This document shows, in pieces, positions 31,614 through 44,103 of a stretch of 64,000 nucleotides of DNA; position 1 is the first letter of the stretch; each line of letters opens with the position of its first letter. Source of the DNA: Cyathus striatus. Lineage: Eukaryota > Basidiomycota > Agaricomycetes > Agaricales > Nidulariaceae. The translations under genes and the position numbers were made by a program. The stretch covers positions 3,286,001 through 3,350,000 of the forward strand of contig JAOVFP010000015.1 of assembly GCA_025738555.1 (NCBI GenBank), written 5' to 3'. The notes under the pieces are model-generated. The model worked only from the letters and a program-made list of their open reading frames with translations. It was not told where the DNA came from and searched no databases.

Positions 31614-34102
31614 ATGTCCATGGCCCACCATCCTTTCCTGTTCAATCACCCTCTCCAGATGGCCTCCGTCTCCGATCCACAGACTGAGCCCCAACAGCCC
31701 TCCTCCCCGCTACCCCTTCTCTCCCTCGACACACACCAGCCCTCCCCCTCTCCACAGCCACACACCCTCACCACCACCGCCCCTTCCCCTTCCCCGCACA
31801 CCGACCACCACACTCCAAACCACTCTCCCCCTTCCCCTCCTCCTCCTCCCCCTCCCCCCCACTCTGCCCCCCCTCCTCCAGACCCCTCTCCAGATCCCCC
31901 TGCCCCTCCCCCTCTCCAGATCCCTGCCCCCGCTTCCTCCTCTCCCTCTCTCCAGAGCATCCTCGCAGCTACAGCCACCACTGACCCCGCTCCCTCCAAT
32001 GGCTCCCGCCAGTGGTCCAACCAGCCCCAGCCCCAGCAGCACGAGGCCCCTCCAGCTGCCCCCCTCGTACCACAGGTCAGCCCACTCTCCTCCTCCTGTC
32101 CCTTCTCCGTCGCGTCCCTTACCGTGTCACTTCCCAGCCTTCTACAGGCAAGCGCAAGCTCGATGAAACTGACTCGGAAGATCCCCACAACAAGATTCGA
32201 CGCATCGTACGCGACCATGTCTCCCATGATCCCGCACGCGTCATGCCCATGACCACCGTCATCTGTCTGCATGCTGCAGTTGCACAAAAGTCCTATGGCA
32301 GCGAGAAGCGCTTCCTCTGTCCGCCCCCCGTTGTCCACATTGAGGGTCCCGTATGGCATATGCGCACTCAACAGCTCTCCATGGCCGTCGTCTCCGAGAA
32401 CGGCGAGCGTTCCTTCGAGCAAAAGGCCCCCCTTGACAACAACATGACCGCCAGCTTCAAATTCTTACACGTGACGAGCACCTCCAAGGCCAAAAGCTTC
32501 CAGTTGTCTCTCGACATTGCTGAACCTCCCCCGCCTTCTCTCACTGCGGAAGGCGCCGATCCACCGAGCGGTCGCGTCTGGGCTTCCTTTGATTCTGCTC
32601 CAGTGACTATCATTTCCAAACCATCCAAGAAGACCGCCAAAACACGGAACATCTCGTCCTGCATTCTCGCTGGAGGCCCTGTTTCTCTTTTCAATCGCAT
32701 CAACTCCCAGACCGTCCGCACAAAGTATATGACCATTGACCACGCTCAGTTGTGCGCGAGCAATGTTGCGTGGTCTGCATTCAACGTCAATGTCGTGCGC
32801 CGACCTGCTGATAATGCTCCAATTGGTGAGTGTCATATGACGTGCCGCGCTTCTTCAATTGATTGATTCTCTCTTTTCTTTCCAATTGCTCATGACATGA
32901 TGCCAGCTGGTCCCCAGCCTGTTACATATGGTTGTGAAATCGTCCTTTCAGACACCCATTCTGGTATTTCCACTTCTCCTCTTGTGATTCGTAAAGTAGA
33001 CAAGGGACGCGTGTCAGCCGAAGATGGCGGTCCCGTTAGTCAAATGCAGAAGATTGCACTTCAGCGCGTCAACCCAGATGGAACCCGCCATTATCTCTCC
33101 GCCGCCGGTCCGATTCCCGGAACACCGGGGGTTGTGGCTCCCCCTGCCCCGGGAATGTCAACGCAAGGTGGTACCCACCCCTTACTGTTCCAGTCGCCTC
33201 GCATCCGCGACGAGATGCGAGATGGGGTTCGTGTCATTTCTGATGAAGTTGATGATTATTTATGTTGGACAATCGTCGGAATCTGTGCGCGCCCCCTTCT
33301 TTTGTGTTACATTCTTTGGTCTAACTTTTAATCTCAAGCTAAATTCCAATATACGTTCTTCGACGCTTTCGGTCAAAGCAACAATATACCCGAACAGCCT
33401 ATTACCCCTTTCCCAACTCTCTTTACAGCACCTATTTATCGACCGGCTAACCATTCTGTCGAGTTGACTGTGTCTAATTTCTTCTACGAACATCCAACCA
33501 CTCGTTTGCAGACTCCTCTCGATGTTTATCTAGGCAATCTTGGTCCCCTTCAGTTACGAGTCTACCAAGCTACTCCACCAGGTCCACTGACCGCCATATC
33601 ACCATTTCTCCAACAACTTACAGGTCCCCCCGTCGACCCAGGTGGTCCGTCTGATGCAACTGCAACTACTCCAACCTCCGCCTCACCGAGATATATCCCT
33701 TCGGGACCTCTACACACCATTGTCATCGTTGAAATGCCTCCTTTGGCTGACGTGATGAAAGCTCTCGAAGATGATGCCTTACCAAACCCTGCCGGTGATG
33801 CATCCAGAAGTAATAGACAGACTCCCGATGGCGAAGGCAGGAATGGCTCTGTAGGCCCACCGCCGCCACCTGGTATTGCTGGTCGAAGCCTTCCTTTGCT
33901 TTTTATCCGCGCTTCTGATGGCGTTGGGTATCATTCAGGCCGCACCATTGCATGCGAGAACGTCTTCCATACTATGGATCTGGGTGGCATGGCACCCCCA
34001 AATGGAACTGCAGGAAATATTGATACTGGTTGGTTGGCTGCCGCCCAAGTGGCTGCAGCTGCCGAAGGAGGACTTCACGGCTGGACATTGAGGGTCATGT
34101 AA
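31614..34102 (+). CDS. CSL family transcription factor (RBP-J/Su(H)/Lag-1 type)
   Basis: Fungal member of the CSL DNA-binding family (fission yeast Cbf11/Cbf12), which recognises GTGGGAA-like sites and regulates adhesion, lipid and cell-cycle genes. The N-terminal 150 residues are very rich in Pro, Ser and Thr (a run of eight Pro). After an intron (acceptor TTCCCAG) come PSTGKRKLDETDSED and the Rel-homology/LAG1 domain. Its DNA-contact block AAVAQKSYGSEKRFLCPPP is almost identical to that of animal RBP-J. The beta-trefoil domain follows: GPVSLFNRINSQTVRTKYM, LVIRKVDKGRVSA, PVSQMQKIALQRV, DDYLCWTIVGI. The C-terminal IPT/TIG domain begins KFQYTFFDAFG and includes VELTVSNFFYE. A disordered insert (residues about 560-650) interrupts it. 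Ends GGLHGWTLRVM. An in-frame ATG at 31587 is an alternative start. Confidence 0.9.
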
Positions 34103-34240
34103 CAAAATAGTTCTAACGTTTTCCATTCGTGTTTTGTGTCGCTGGTTTACATATATATTTGCTCATTGCTTTGCTTTCCAATGTCGTATTGGGGTTACGG
34201 GAATTCATAAAATAAAAGGCATTGACAAGGACTACTAGTA

Positions 34241-37200
34241 TCATGGTGCACAATCTACACGGCGTTTTAGCACGTTTGCCGTCTCCTGTCTATCCAACTC
34301 GGTTATGCCTACAGTTTTTAGCATAATATTCTCCCATGTCTCCTCGCTTTGAACACTAAACGTAGCATCAACTACCTCATTCCACGCTTCACCTTCAGTT
34401 CCGACGAGTCGAGCAGCCTGCAAAAGCTTGGCCCAGGGAGCCTCTACGCGCTGCTTACCTCCACCAAGACTACCCTGCAAGACAGCATGACATGTCTCAA
34501 CCCACAACTCGCATTCAGCCCGCATTATCTTGCCTTCTCGTAGGTCAAAGCTGCCTCTGTACAGAATTTGCCGCTGTATGATGTGATCCGCTAGGCGCGA
34601 AGATAATCGCCTGTAGAGAATGGTAAATATAGATAGCGGGAGCGTTAAACGTATGTAGTTGAGATGGGAAGAAAGAAGCGCAATAGGTCCCAAAAGCGTT
34701 TGAGACAGCGCAATTTCGTGGACTTCTTGTTCATCCGCCTTGTTTCTACAAATCACTTGAGTGAAATTATCATGTTTATATAACAGCAAATAAACCTACG
34801 TCGTTGAGGCATTAAGGTGAGCCTTTAGGTTGTGTTCAATTTCACCGCATATTTGTTGCATGATCATTTCCTCTGCACGACGTGTCGCCTTATCATATCT
34901 TTCTATCATCGTGTCGAAAATACTATCATGAGGAACGTCATCGTAGCTGGCGATCGGGGGGGTGGGGAGAAGTGGGTTTTCATCTACAACATTTCTCATC
35001 GAAGGATTAAAACACAGCTCTGTCCAAAGTTCGAGAAAGAACTAATATGAAAATGAGTGTATGTGAACAATGACGTAGTCTATACTCACAGATTCGTCAG
35101 CCCAGCCCTTCATGGACTGTGATAAAAACGCTGCGCTTAGCAAAGCTTTGCACAGGCGCTGAACACCCTCAACACCGCTTGTCAGTTTTCCTGTGTCAAC
35201 ATGAACAGCTCCTTCATGATTATTCCCAAATCCTATTGAAAGAGAGCCCGGAACGGCACGTATAAAGGCCGAAGATAGTGCCTCGAAAGCATCTAACGAG
35301 GAAGATATTCGGGTATGATACGAGGACAAGAGGGGTAGCTGGATTCCATTGAGAAAGCGAACTTTCTGTGCGGCATGGGGCAGAGGTGAATACCGATCTA
35401 TGCAAAGATGAAGTTCATCCGAACGACTACTGTCAATAATGAACATAAATACAAACCTGTAATCTGTTCTATCAAAGTTTTGATTCTGCGCGCTGAATTG
35501 GTAGTTTTCAAAGACTGGAACCCAGATTCACTGTCAGCTTCGTCATCCGCAACCATCCAAGCATCTGATGCATTGATTATGTCATTGTACTGATCTTCAA
35601 CAACTGAAAGAAAGCTTCAATGTCAGGGAAATACGGGCTGAAGTGAGAACATACATTTTTGCTCTCCAGCGAGCCACGCATCAAACCATTGATGGTGACC
35701 AAGAATATATTCGCTGATTCCGGACCAATTCTCGTCGTTATTGCCACCCATTCCCCACGCAGAAGTATTTTTCAGCGTGAAGCCTTCCTCAGTAAGTGAA
35801 GCATCAAAGGAGAGCGATTGATATATGGTATGTGCCAAAAGTGACGGTCGAGAGAGCATGGAAGGAATCGTCCTCTTCAGCTTTCTTGTGAGGAGAAGAA
35901 GTAGCAAGTTCGTGAATTCTCGCTACCAAATAATGCTTGAATATGAGTCTCGACTCGCAATAAGCTAATAAAGCACATACCCATGCATCTATATGCTTGT
36001 ATTCTGTCGACGAAAGAAGTCTTTGAACCACGACCTCCATAAAAGTCCGGTGCTCATGTACTGCGTTTAATACATGTTCAAAATACCATTCGGGCTATGT
36101 AAGTAAATGATTGAATTTCCAAATAAAGAGACAATGTTTTAAAATAAACCTTATCGAGCCTATTTGTCTGGCGAGAGCCTTCAAAATGATATTTAAAGCG
36201 CAGCGACAACGGCTGAACAATGGCCTGAATCGGATATAAACCCTGCATGACTTCGTTGTTTAAAGTGTTCTCTTTAAGAAACTTTCTGCTACTATATACA
36301 TCTGTTAAGTTTCAGTAGAAATGATGTCAATTAGTGCACCTCACAGTGATTGCAGTTTTAGAAGATTAAAGAAGGCGGAATTGAATGCTTCCTTATCCTT
36401 CGTTGATGCGGTAATGTAATTCATTTGCATAGGCCAACCCAATTGCTCGGCCGCAGACGACAACTGGCTGAACATCGAGAGGGCCGTATTAAAACGTGTT
36501 TACTGTACAATGAGTAGACCAATAGACGTACCTAGATAGATATCCCTTGATATCTATCCAGCATTTATCTCTTACCTTTTCAAGGAAGTCCACCAGGTGT
36601 ACTGTTTGTTTACTGTCACTATCCTCAGTATTTGAGCACGCATCAGAAACCCTTGTCACAAAATTATGCAGTGCTTCATATTCTTGAATGGAGGACAGCG
36701 ATACGGTAGGTTCTGTCCGTACCTGATTCACAGAAGACTCGCTAGATACCGAATAGGCAACGTTCTTAATCATGTTCACTGTAGTAGTAGTTAACAGTAC
36801 ATACCTTGATTTCAATGCATGTTCAATAACCATCACATAGTCTTTAACATTCTCGAGCTCCTTGAGGTTTCTGTGCAAAGTCTCTATGTCCTCCAAGAGG
36901 GTAGGGTTTAAGTCTCCGTCGGACATCACAGATACTAGTTCGCTGGGCAACTCTGAAATATCATCTGCGAGGGAGTGGCGAAATAGAGACAATTCTTGGG
37001 CAGAATTGGCGTATCTCTGTGCTCTGTCTGTAGCTTCCAAGAGCAGGATGTTTATACGAGACTGGGAGCTTCCTACCTGGTTTGGCAAATACGAAGATAG
37101 CAGTAAGTATTTGTTTTGAAAAAAGCATGCACATTCATGCGTACATTGAACTGCAGTTCTTCATGACATCGTTGGGCGTCGAGTACAAGTAATTCCAACT

Positions 37201-37318
37201 CCTCAAGCTGGTCAAAGGAGTGAAAGTTATTATCAAGATATTGCACTGCCTTTTGGTTTGACTGATCAAGACTTGGTCTAGTTAAAAGATTTGCAATTTG
37301 CTCGATAGATTGAGACAT
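34241..37318 (-). CDS. TIP20: RINT1/TIP20 family tethering subunit (Dsl1/NRZ complex)
   Basis: Subunit of the Dsl1 (yeast) or NRZ (animal) complex, which tethers Golgi-derived vesicles at the ER. Start MSQSIEQIANLLTRPSLDQS at 37318, followed by an N-terminal coiled-coil region (FDQLEELELLVLDAQRCHEE). The conserved RINT1/TIP20 part covers the C-terminal two thirds: EWYFEHVLNAVHEHRTFMEV, LLLLLTRKLKRTIPSML, HTIYQSLSFDASLTEEGF, ISEYILGHHQWFDAWLAGE, SRLADHIIQRQILYRGSF and ECELWVETCHAVLQGSLGG. Last exon ends ETANVLKRRVDCAP, stop at 34241. About a dozen short introns. It converges on the CSL gene with 138 bp between stops. Confidence 0.85.
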
Positions 37319-37729
37319 GGCGGAGTTCGTAGTGAGTATCGTATAGTACTAGTTACTGAGTACTTACTACTGAATTATGTAACGTGCTAACTGTATGATC
37401 GACCGGGTGGCGGTGTAGCTATCCACTGCACTCCTGTTCCACTTCCCTATAGTAATCCACCTTAAGTATACTTAAAAGCAACGTACATGCATGCCTTGGA
37501 TTAGGGACGCCAAGGACCAATTCATCTTAGTTGATCTTCTTTCTTCCTAATCGGTTTCTCCTGGTCATTGTCGAAAGCGGGTTAATTTATTGCGCAATTG
37601 TGCGTCAGGATGAGGAATCGTAGTACAAGTTAGTATCTCACACTACAGCTGCAGTACTGGAGTGATACATAAATGGACTGCAGGTATGAAGTACTACCAG
37701 TCTGTTCTCCCTTGTTATCTCTTTATTGC

Positions 37730-38466
37730 ATGTCTGCTCAGCAGGAATTTCTGAAGAAAAACGAGGCTTACGTCGCCGCCTTTGATAAGGGGCATTTGTC
37801 TTTGCCTCCGTCTAAAAAATTGACCGTAGGTAAGGAACCTTCTGTGTCGATCTCCGTTCAACATTCAACTGATATTCTCTTACTTATAAGTGACCTGTAT
37901 GGATGCCCGTATTGAGTCAGTGTGGTCATTTTCATCCGTGCAATATATTTTATTTATCAATGCCGATAAAATAGCCCAGCTGCCTCCCTTGGAATTGAGC
38001 TTGGTGAGGCGCATGTTATTCGCAACGCAGGCGGTTCGGCGTGAGTGAAAGCGCCTTATTTATATATTAATCCACTCTGACTTATTTTTATAGAAGAGAC
38101 GCCCTTCGAAGTATTGTGATTTCGCAGCGCTTGTTGGGAACGAGAGAAGTGGCGGTCTTTCACCACACTGACTGCGGCATGCTCACATTCACTACCGAAC
38201 AATTGAGAGGAATTGTGAAGAATGCTGCATCCAATAATGCTGCTGTTGCCGAGGCCGTTGATAAGATCGATTTTTTAGAATTTGGCCATCTAGAAGAGAG
38301 CACCAAATCCGATGTTGAATATCTTAAGAAACATGAGCTCATTCTAACAGAGACAAATGTAACTGGCTGGGTATATGATGTGTCAAGTGGAAAGGTGTGC
38401 GCATTTAGTTTATTCCATGACGATGCACTCAAGTATATGTGATATCAGGCAACCCAAGTTGTATGA
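37730..38466 (+). CDS. Beta-carbonic anhydrase-like protein
   Basis: Zinc enzyme of the beta-carbonic anhydrase family (CO2 hydration), short form of about 175 residues. Start MSAQQEFLKKNEAYV at 37730; an upstream in-frame ATG at 37673 gives a longer N-terminus of doubtful reality. The zinc ligands are visible: Cys and Asp-Arg in VTCMDARIDPAASLG, His and Cys in VFHHTDCGML. EAHVIRNAGGSARDALRSI is the conserved substrate pocket strand. The C-terminal helix includes DVEYLKKHELI and the end is GWVYDVSSGKATQVV, after an intron from 38395 to 38448. A tiny exon carries VTCMDARI. The family is usually cytosolic or mitochondrial. It is divergent from TIP20. Confidence 0.88.
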
Positions 38467-38722
38467 GCATGAAACATACTTTACTGTATACCCTTGTTCG
38501 TGTTATGTATTTTACCTGTAGTGTTACTTATGTAAAATAACTTTTTTATCTAAGCATTTCAAAAGCATTTACTGATTTATCAGTGCTGAGCATTAATTTT
38601 CAACTTGCGGGAACAACGGGAACGCAGCCCCACTGCAGCCAGCGTAACCAAACAGAGCCGTCAGCGACAATTATGTAAGTATTGGTTCTTGTTTCTCGGT
38701 TGAACATCAGTGAACATCGTAC

Positions 38723-39914
38723 ATGTGTACGACAACGATAATGTCAGTAGCAGCTTCAAAACTCGAATTGGAATCACCATCTGTAGAAAAGGAAGATCCT
38801 TTCGAGCAGTCCAAAATTATATCTGCGAATGACTTAGATTCGGAACATGCTGCTCTGGAAAAGCTGACGGGAGTTTCGCCATCCATATCACACCCGATTA
38901 TTGCCATAGATTTGGATGATGTTCTCAGTCAAACAAACGCGATTGTAGCTAAATGTAAGCTTCGTGCTCTATAAGAAATTGATGTTATAGATTCATTTAT
39001 TCAGGGCACAATGACACCTTTGGAACCAGTATGACACTCGCAGACTTCTATTGTGAGTACTGGCAAATCATCTCATTGTATTTTTCTTCTAGTATTAAAA
39101 TGGTGAGACACGTTTAGATTATTACTATTGGAAGGTATCTCCCACCAATTGCTGAGGGGGAATAAACTGAAAATAATCGCATATAGAATCCGATGTGGGG
39201 ATCACTGACAGAAACGTTTGATAAAGTCAAACAATTCTATGCAACAGATGTTATATACCAATCTGACTCCGTACCTGGAGCTTATGAGGGTGTACGGAGA
39301 TTACGGGACATGGGATACAAACTTATAATTGTCACTGCAAGGGCTGAAGATCACGCAGACGAAAGCTGGAAGTGGGTGGACCGACATTTTCCAGGTATGT
39401 CTCACAGCAAGAGCGAGCTATTAGATTGCTTACTTGATATCGTTACTATAATAACACAGGTATTTTTGATAGCATAATATGCACAGGGCAGTTTAAAGAT
39501 GCCCATAAAACTGGACATGAAGTAGTAACAAAACTTAGCAAAGCACAGGTACGGAAAGCTTGCTAGTCCTCTCAGTCGAGGTACTTACATGATCTGGATT
39601 AGGTTTGCGTTGACTTGGGTGCAATTTTACTGATTGATGACTCTGCCGAAAATGCTCTGCAAGTAATTACATCTTCCAAGCCGACGCCAGTTCTGCTATT
39701 TGGAAATTATCAGTGGAATCAAAGAGTGTGTGGATCCGGGGACGCTTGCGAGGAAATGTCATTTGATCGACGACTAAAAGCATGCGGGGGGAAAGAATTT
39801 TGGAAAGAGGAAAGGTTGGTGATACCAAAGGGGGCGTCTTTATGGAGGGTCAAGGACTGGACATCGGTAGTGGAATGGGTTGAGCAGGCAAGGAAAGAAG
39901 GAAGATTGGTATGA
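38723..39914 (+). CDS. HAD-superfamily hydrolase-like protein
   Basis: A protein of about 310 residues built on the haloacid dehalogenase fold. The nucleophile loop is AIDLDDVLSQTN (DxD form: first Asp nucleophile, second general acid); motif II is LIIVTAR; motif IV is ILLIDDSAENA with paired Asp for Mg2+. The cap region holds WGSLTETFDKVKQFY and SDSVPGAYEGVRRLRDMGY. The C-terminal third (KPTPVLLFGNYQWNQRVCG, DWTSVVEWVEQARKEGRL) is typical of a group of uncharacterised fungal HAD proteins. A lysine after motif II (motif III) lies in QFKDAHKTG. Activity is probably phosphatase, substrate unknown. Introns: four, all short. Start could instead be the second Met at 38741. Confidence 0.8.
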
Positions 39915-40102
39915 TGGATCTAATCTGATTGAGTAGAACTTTAGCGCTTTAGCATAGCACGTGGATAGTATATTGTATGTATCGCCAAATCACATGGCAA
40001 ATGCCTCTACCCCAGCTCTTCAAAGCTTCACGCGCACGTTCCGAATCTATTCTTTTACGATATACCCGTGTCGTTGATGTGTCTCTTGTAACTTGTGCTA
40101 GA

Positions 40103-43095
40103 ATGACCATGTCATCTCTCTCCTTTCTTCATTCGCAGTTCAACAAAGACCGTCTCACACGATTCGCCGCTTCTTACGCTTCTCACAGACCTCTCATTCA
40201 ACGATGCCTCAATACCGTATTCATTTTATGGGTTCTCGGCTCCTCTTACCGTTCCCTATCAGGATCCGGTCGCCCTTCGTCATCCGCAAATTTTAGTAAG
40301 AAGAAAAAGTCTACCTCGAAAGGCGAGCAAGATGTAGAACAGGCAAAGCCAGCCCGAGTCGCCGTATGTCCATCGCTGCAGAATTGACTCGCATTGTTTC
40401 ACAAATTATTTACTTAGGTTGATGCTTTGTTTTATCAACGACTGTCTCATATTTTGCGCATTGTGATACCTAGCATTCGCTCGAAAGAGGCTCTTTTGAT
40501 TTTGATGCATTCCAGTCTTCTGATATTCAGGACAATAATATCGTTGTATGTTGCGGCATTGGACGGGAAGTGGGTTTTTTAGAACTTTGGTCAAGTTTTT
40601 AATTTTAATCTGAGAGTAGGATTGTGGCAAGCTTAGTGCGAGTTCAGCCTCTGCAATTCTTTTGGAATATCCTCAGATGGCTCATCGTCGCCATTCCCGC
40701 TACGTGGACCAATAGCTGGCTAAGCTACGTTCAAAACAAACTGGCCATTGCCTATCGGACGCGCCTGACAGAGGAAGTCATGAAGCAATACCTTGGTCAG
40801 GAGGGCGAGGGGCAGGGTGGAAAAGTGTACTATAAGATATGTGGGTATTCTTCATGCCACGACGTGTGTTCTGTTCTAATATCTTCTGCAGCAAACTTGG
40901 ACGACCGAATCAAGAATCCCGACCAGTTCGTATTAAGATATGTGCTCTGGATTATACTTAGCCAACACTTACAATGCTTATTTCAGAATGATAACGCACG
41001 ATATTCAGCGCTTCTCTACGCATCTTGCAGCTATATACTCCAATCTTGCAAAGCCTATTCTTGACGTAATTCTCTACAACTATCAACTGTCCCAGAATGT
41101 CGGAGCTGAAGGCCTTTTTGGACTTACCGTCCTCGTAAACTCAACTGCTTTCCTATGTATGAGCTTAAAAGTTTACTCTGACATACGCTTGACTCATACA
41201 AGTACTTGATTTTGCAGTGCGTTATCTCACACCACCTTTCGGGATGTATACAGCTCTCTCTGCTCAGCTATCTGGATCCCTTAGGCATACACATTCTCGA
41301 TTGGCCGAATTTTCTGAGGAAGTAGCATTCTTTGGTGGAGAAGATACAGAGAAGCTTCTTGTGGACAGAGAATATGCAAGCGTTGTTCAGCATGAGAATA
41401 ACGTTCTCGACCGCCGATGGTGGTTTGGTTGCATCGAGGAAGGCATCATCAAATGGCTTTGGGGTAGCTTTGGTGTATGTTTTATCGATAGTCATATTCC
41501 TTCTTATCGGTCGCTTATTTGTTGTGATACAGTTAGTACTGTGTGCTATTCCCGTATTTGTCAAGATTCCTGGTGTAAGCAGTGCAGACCTTGGCGGACG
41601 TACTGAAGGTACCGTGATTGCTACGCTATTTAAAGTTATTGATGATGTCTCTCAATGTACTCCATCAACAGGATTTGTAACTAATCGCCGCTTACTGCTT
41701 TCTTCTTCTGGTACGTTTATGCTCAGTCTACTTTGATATGATGCTATGATTCTTAATTGGTACGCCTTCCAGATGCTTTCGGGCGCGTTATGTATTCATA
41801 CAAGGATTTGTCTGAACTTGCGGGTTACACTGCACGAGTTTCTTTGTTACTAGATACCATGCGCGATGTTCGGGGTGGGAAGTTCGAGAAAGCTTTGGTT
41901 AGCAGTGCGAGCACTGAGGAGAACGCGGAAAGTAGGCTTAACCCTGTCCAACTCTTTTGCTAAAACGACTAAGTTATGAATAGTTCTTCGGGGACGAGGT
42001 GAAATTGTCGAGTCTGAAGAAATTCAGTTCGAAAGTGTCCCGATCGTGACGCCCAACGGCGATATTTTAGTCAAAAGCTTGAGTTTCCATGTCAAGCCTG
42101 GGGTAGGTGCCTTGCTATACTAATAATTTCCCTCCCTTACATGTTTATAGGAACACCTGCTGATAGTTGGTCCAAATGGTAATACGAATTACATTCCCAA
42201 TTTTTTTCATTGCTGATATCAACTTCAGGATGTGGAAAGTCGTCATTGTTTAGGATTCTCGGGGGACTCTGGCCTGTGTATGGTGGCATTGTACGTAAAC
42301 CACCATCTTCACAGTTCATCTTAATCCCGCAACGACCGTATCTATCGCTTGGTACTCTCCGTGACCAAGTCATATATCCTCACTCGAAGGCGGAAATGGA
42401 AGCTCGTAAGTTTTTTTCTACTTTCGACTATCCAATCCGGTGAACGACAATTGAATATTGCAGGTGATGTCAGTGACGACGACTTGTTACAGATTTTATC
42501 CATATTGCAGATGGAGGGTATTGTTGAAAGGGAAGGTGGATGGGACTCTGCTAGAGAATGGAGGGAGGCACTTAGCGGTGGAGATCAACAAAAAATTGCA
42601 TGGGCGAGACTGTTCTACCATAAACCAAAGGTATAATTATAGTTATTTCCTCAGCTACATTATTTGACCACTTTACAGTATGCAGTTTTAGATGAAGCGA
42701 CCTCACTAGTTCCCACTGATATTGAAGGACTGATGATGGAACACGCAACCAAGTTGGGTATCACTCTTTTAACAGTGTCCCATAGACCCTCCCTATGGAA
42801 ATACCATGCATTAATTCTACATTATGATGGTCAAGGAGGCTATGTCTTGTAAGCGATTTCTAGACTTGAAGGCTCCTGAATTTATGTAGTCACGACGGTA
42901 CTAGCACAAAACTCGACGCGGAGAAGCGCCTTGCGCTGCAAGAAGAAAAGCAGAATTTAGAAGCTAAACTACTTGAAGTGTAAGGCTACTTATTTACGAA
43001 TATCCAAGCTCCGTAAAGCTCATTGTTTTTTCAGTCCGAAGATGAAAGCTCGATTGGCCGAGTTGAAACTATTGGCGGACGAAAGGGATCAGTAA
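40103..43095 (+). CDS. PXA1: Peroxisomal ABC half-transporter, ABCD family (PXA1-like)
   Basis: Half-size ABC transporter of the ABCD group, which imports long-chain acyl-CoA into peroxisomes for beta-oxidation. The membrane half has [39 protein letters not shown] and [16 protein letters not shown], and the ABCD loop [18 protein letters not shown] (the EAA-like motif). The ATPase half shows Walker A GPNGCGKSSL, Q-loop [20 protein letters not shown], signature [13 protein letters not shown] (Asp-Gln instead of Glu-Lys), Walker [10 protein letters not shown] and switch His TVSHR. It ends with a coiled coil, [18 protein letters not shown]. Start taken at 40103 ([10 protein letters not shown]); an in-frame ATG at 40001 would add 34 residues. 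About 13 introns. Confidence 0.88.
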
Positions 43096-43209
43096 GATTG
43101 AGTATTCTACTTATAAGTTATATAGTTAATTGTGCTATATATGTTTGGTATATGTATGTATAATTTTAGTGCCTTCGGTGAGACCGAGTCAAGCTACGTA
43201 GTACTTTAA

Positions 43210-43479
43210 ATGTCAGCATGTGATTCAGATTCTGAAATCGCTCCTGCATCGGATCGTGGCCCGTGGGAAGACTTTCCGCGTAGCCCTTCGGCAACCCCCG
43301 GTTATAGCCGATACAGGGGAAATTTCACATCCGCTCCTCTTCTCCACCGTTTCTCCGCTCTCCAAGGCGGCCTCCCCAGGTCTCTGCTAGATCACACTCT
43401 CTTCCTTATACTTGTACTATCAGTCCTTTACCGCTTAATTAAATATCACTCAAATGCACTTCTTTTCTCAATCACATAA
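43210..43479 (+). other. Upstream open reading frame overlapping the PRELI start
   Basis: An 89-codon frame (MSACDSDSEIAPASDRG...) opens 244 bp before the PRELI ATG and ends 26 bp past it in another frame. Its first half reads like ordinary protein, its second half is hydrophobic. Whether it lies in the mRNA leader is unknown. Confidence 0.35.
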
Positions 43480-44103
43480 CTACGAGTAACTGGTCGCTCT
43501 CGGTACAAATCGATTTGGTCTGCTTATACTACATTCTCTAGGCACCCATGGTCCCATGTTGTGATTGGAATGTGGCGCAAATATCCCAATCCAAAATGTT
43601 CGCATGTTATCAGCGTCGATGTAGTAGACCGTTCCGTCGACCCAGAGACAGGTATCATTCGCACGGAGAGAATATTGGGATGTAAGCAGAAGGCTCCAGC
43701 TTGGATAGTTAAGGTGCATTTATACTCCTGATTCTCTTGTGAGGTGTAGCTAATGCCCGACATCTCTTCATAGATATTCGGCGGATCTGAAGACGCTTTC
43801 GTTCGTGAAATATCATTTGTCGATCCTTCTACTCAAGACGCCACTATTACATCCGTTAACCTCTCATTGTCCCAATTTGCTTCGTGTTACGAACAAATTC
43901 GATACCGCCCATCGTCATCTCATCGAACCTCGTTTTCTCAGACGGCTGAAATCCAAGCGCGTATGGCTTTATGGCGTTCTGCGGCGGATGGTCTCGAGAA
44001 ATGGCTTGTTCAACGATTTGAACAAAACGCACAATTAGGAAAACTCGCCTTCACGGACGTCCTTCGGACGCTCAGAGAGGAACGTCAAAGAACTATATCC
44101 TAA
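43454..44103 (+). CDS. PRELI/MSF1 domain lipid-transfer protein, Ups2-like
   Basis: Mitochondrial intermembrane-space phospholipid carrier of the PRELI/MSF1 family. Together with Mdm35, Ups1 moves phosphatidic acid and Ups2 phosphatidylserine. The first exon, MHFFSQSHNYE, is only 32 nt and was found by requiring the family N-terminus. The intron (GTAACT ... TCTAG, 43486-43540) joins it to HPWSHVVIGMWRKYPN. Then come SHVISVDVVDRSVDPETGII, KAPAWIVKIFGGSEDAFVRE and the C-terminal helix QARMALWRSAADGLEKWLVQ with AFTDVLRTLREERQR. The KYPNP motif and this length fit the Ups2/PRELID3 branch rather than Ups1, but that is a judgement by eye. Ends QRTIS at 44103. Confidence 0.85.

Noticed and set aside
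31646..32422. 258-codon minus-strand frame, Gly-rich
   Set aside because: It is the antisense of the Pro-rich N-terminus of the CSL gene. The real protein on the + strand has clear conserved domains.
32400..32866. Overlapping minus-strand frames in the CSL gene
   Set aside because: No protein-like motifs. They mirror a conserved coding exon.
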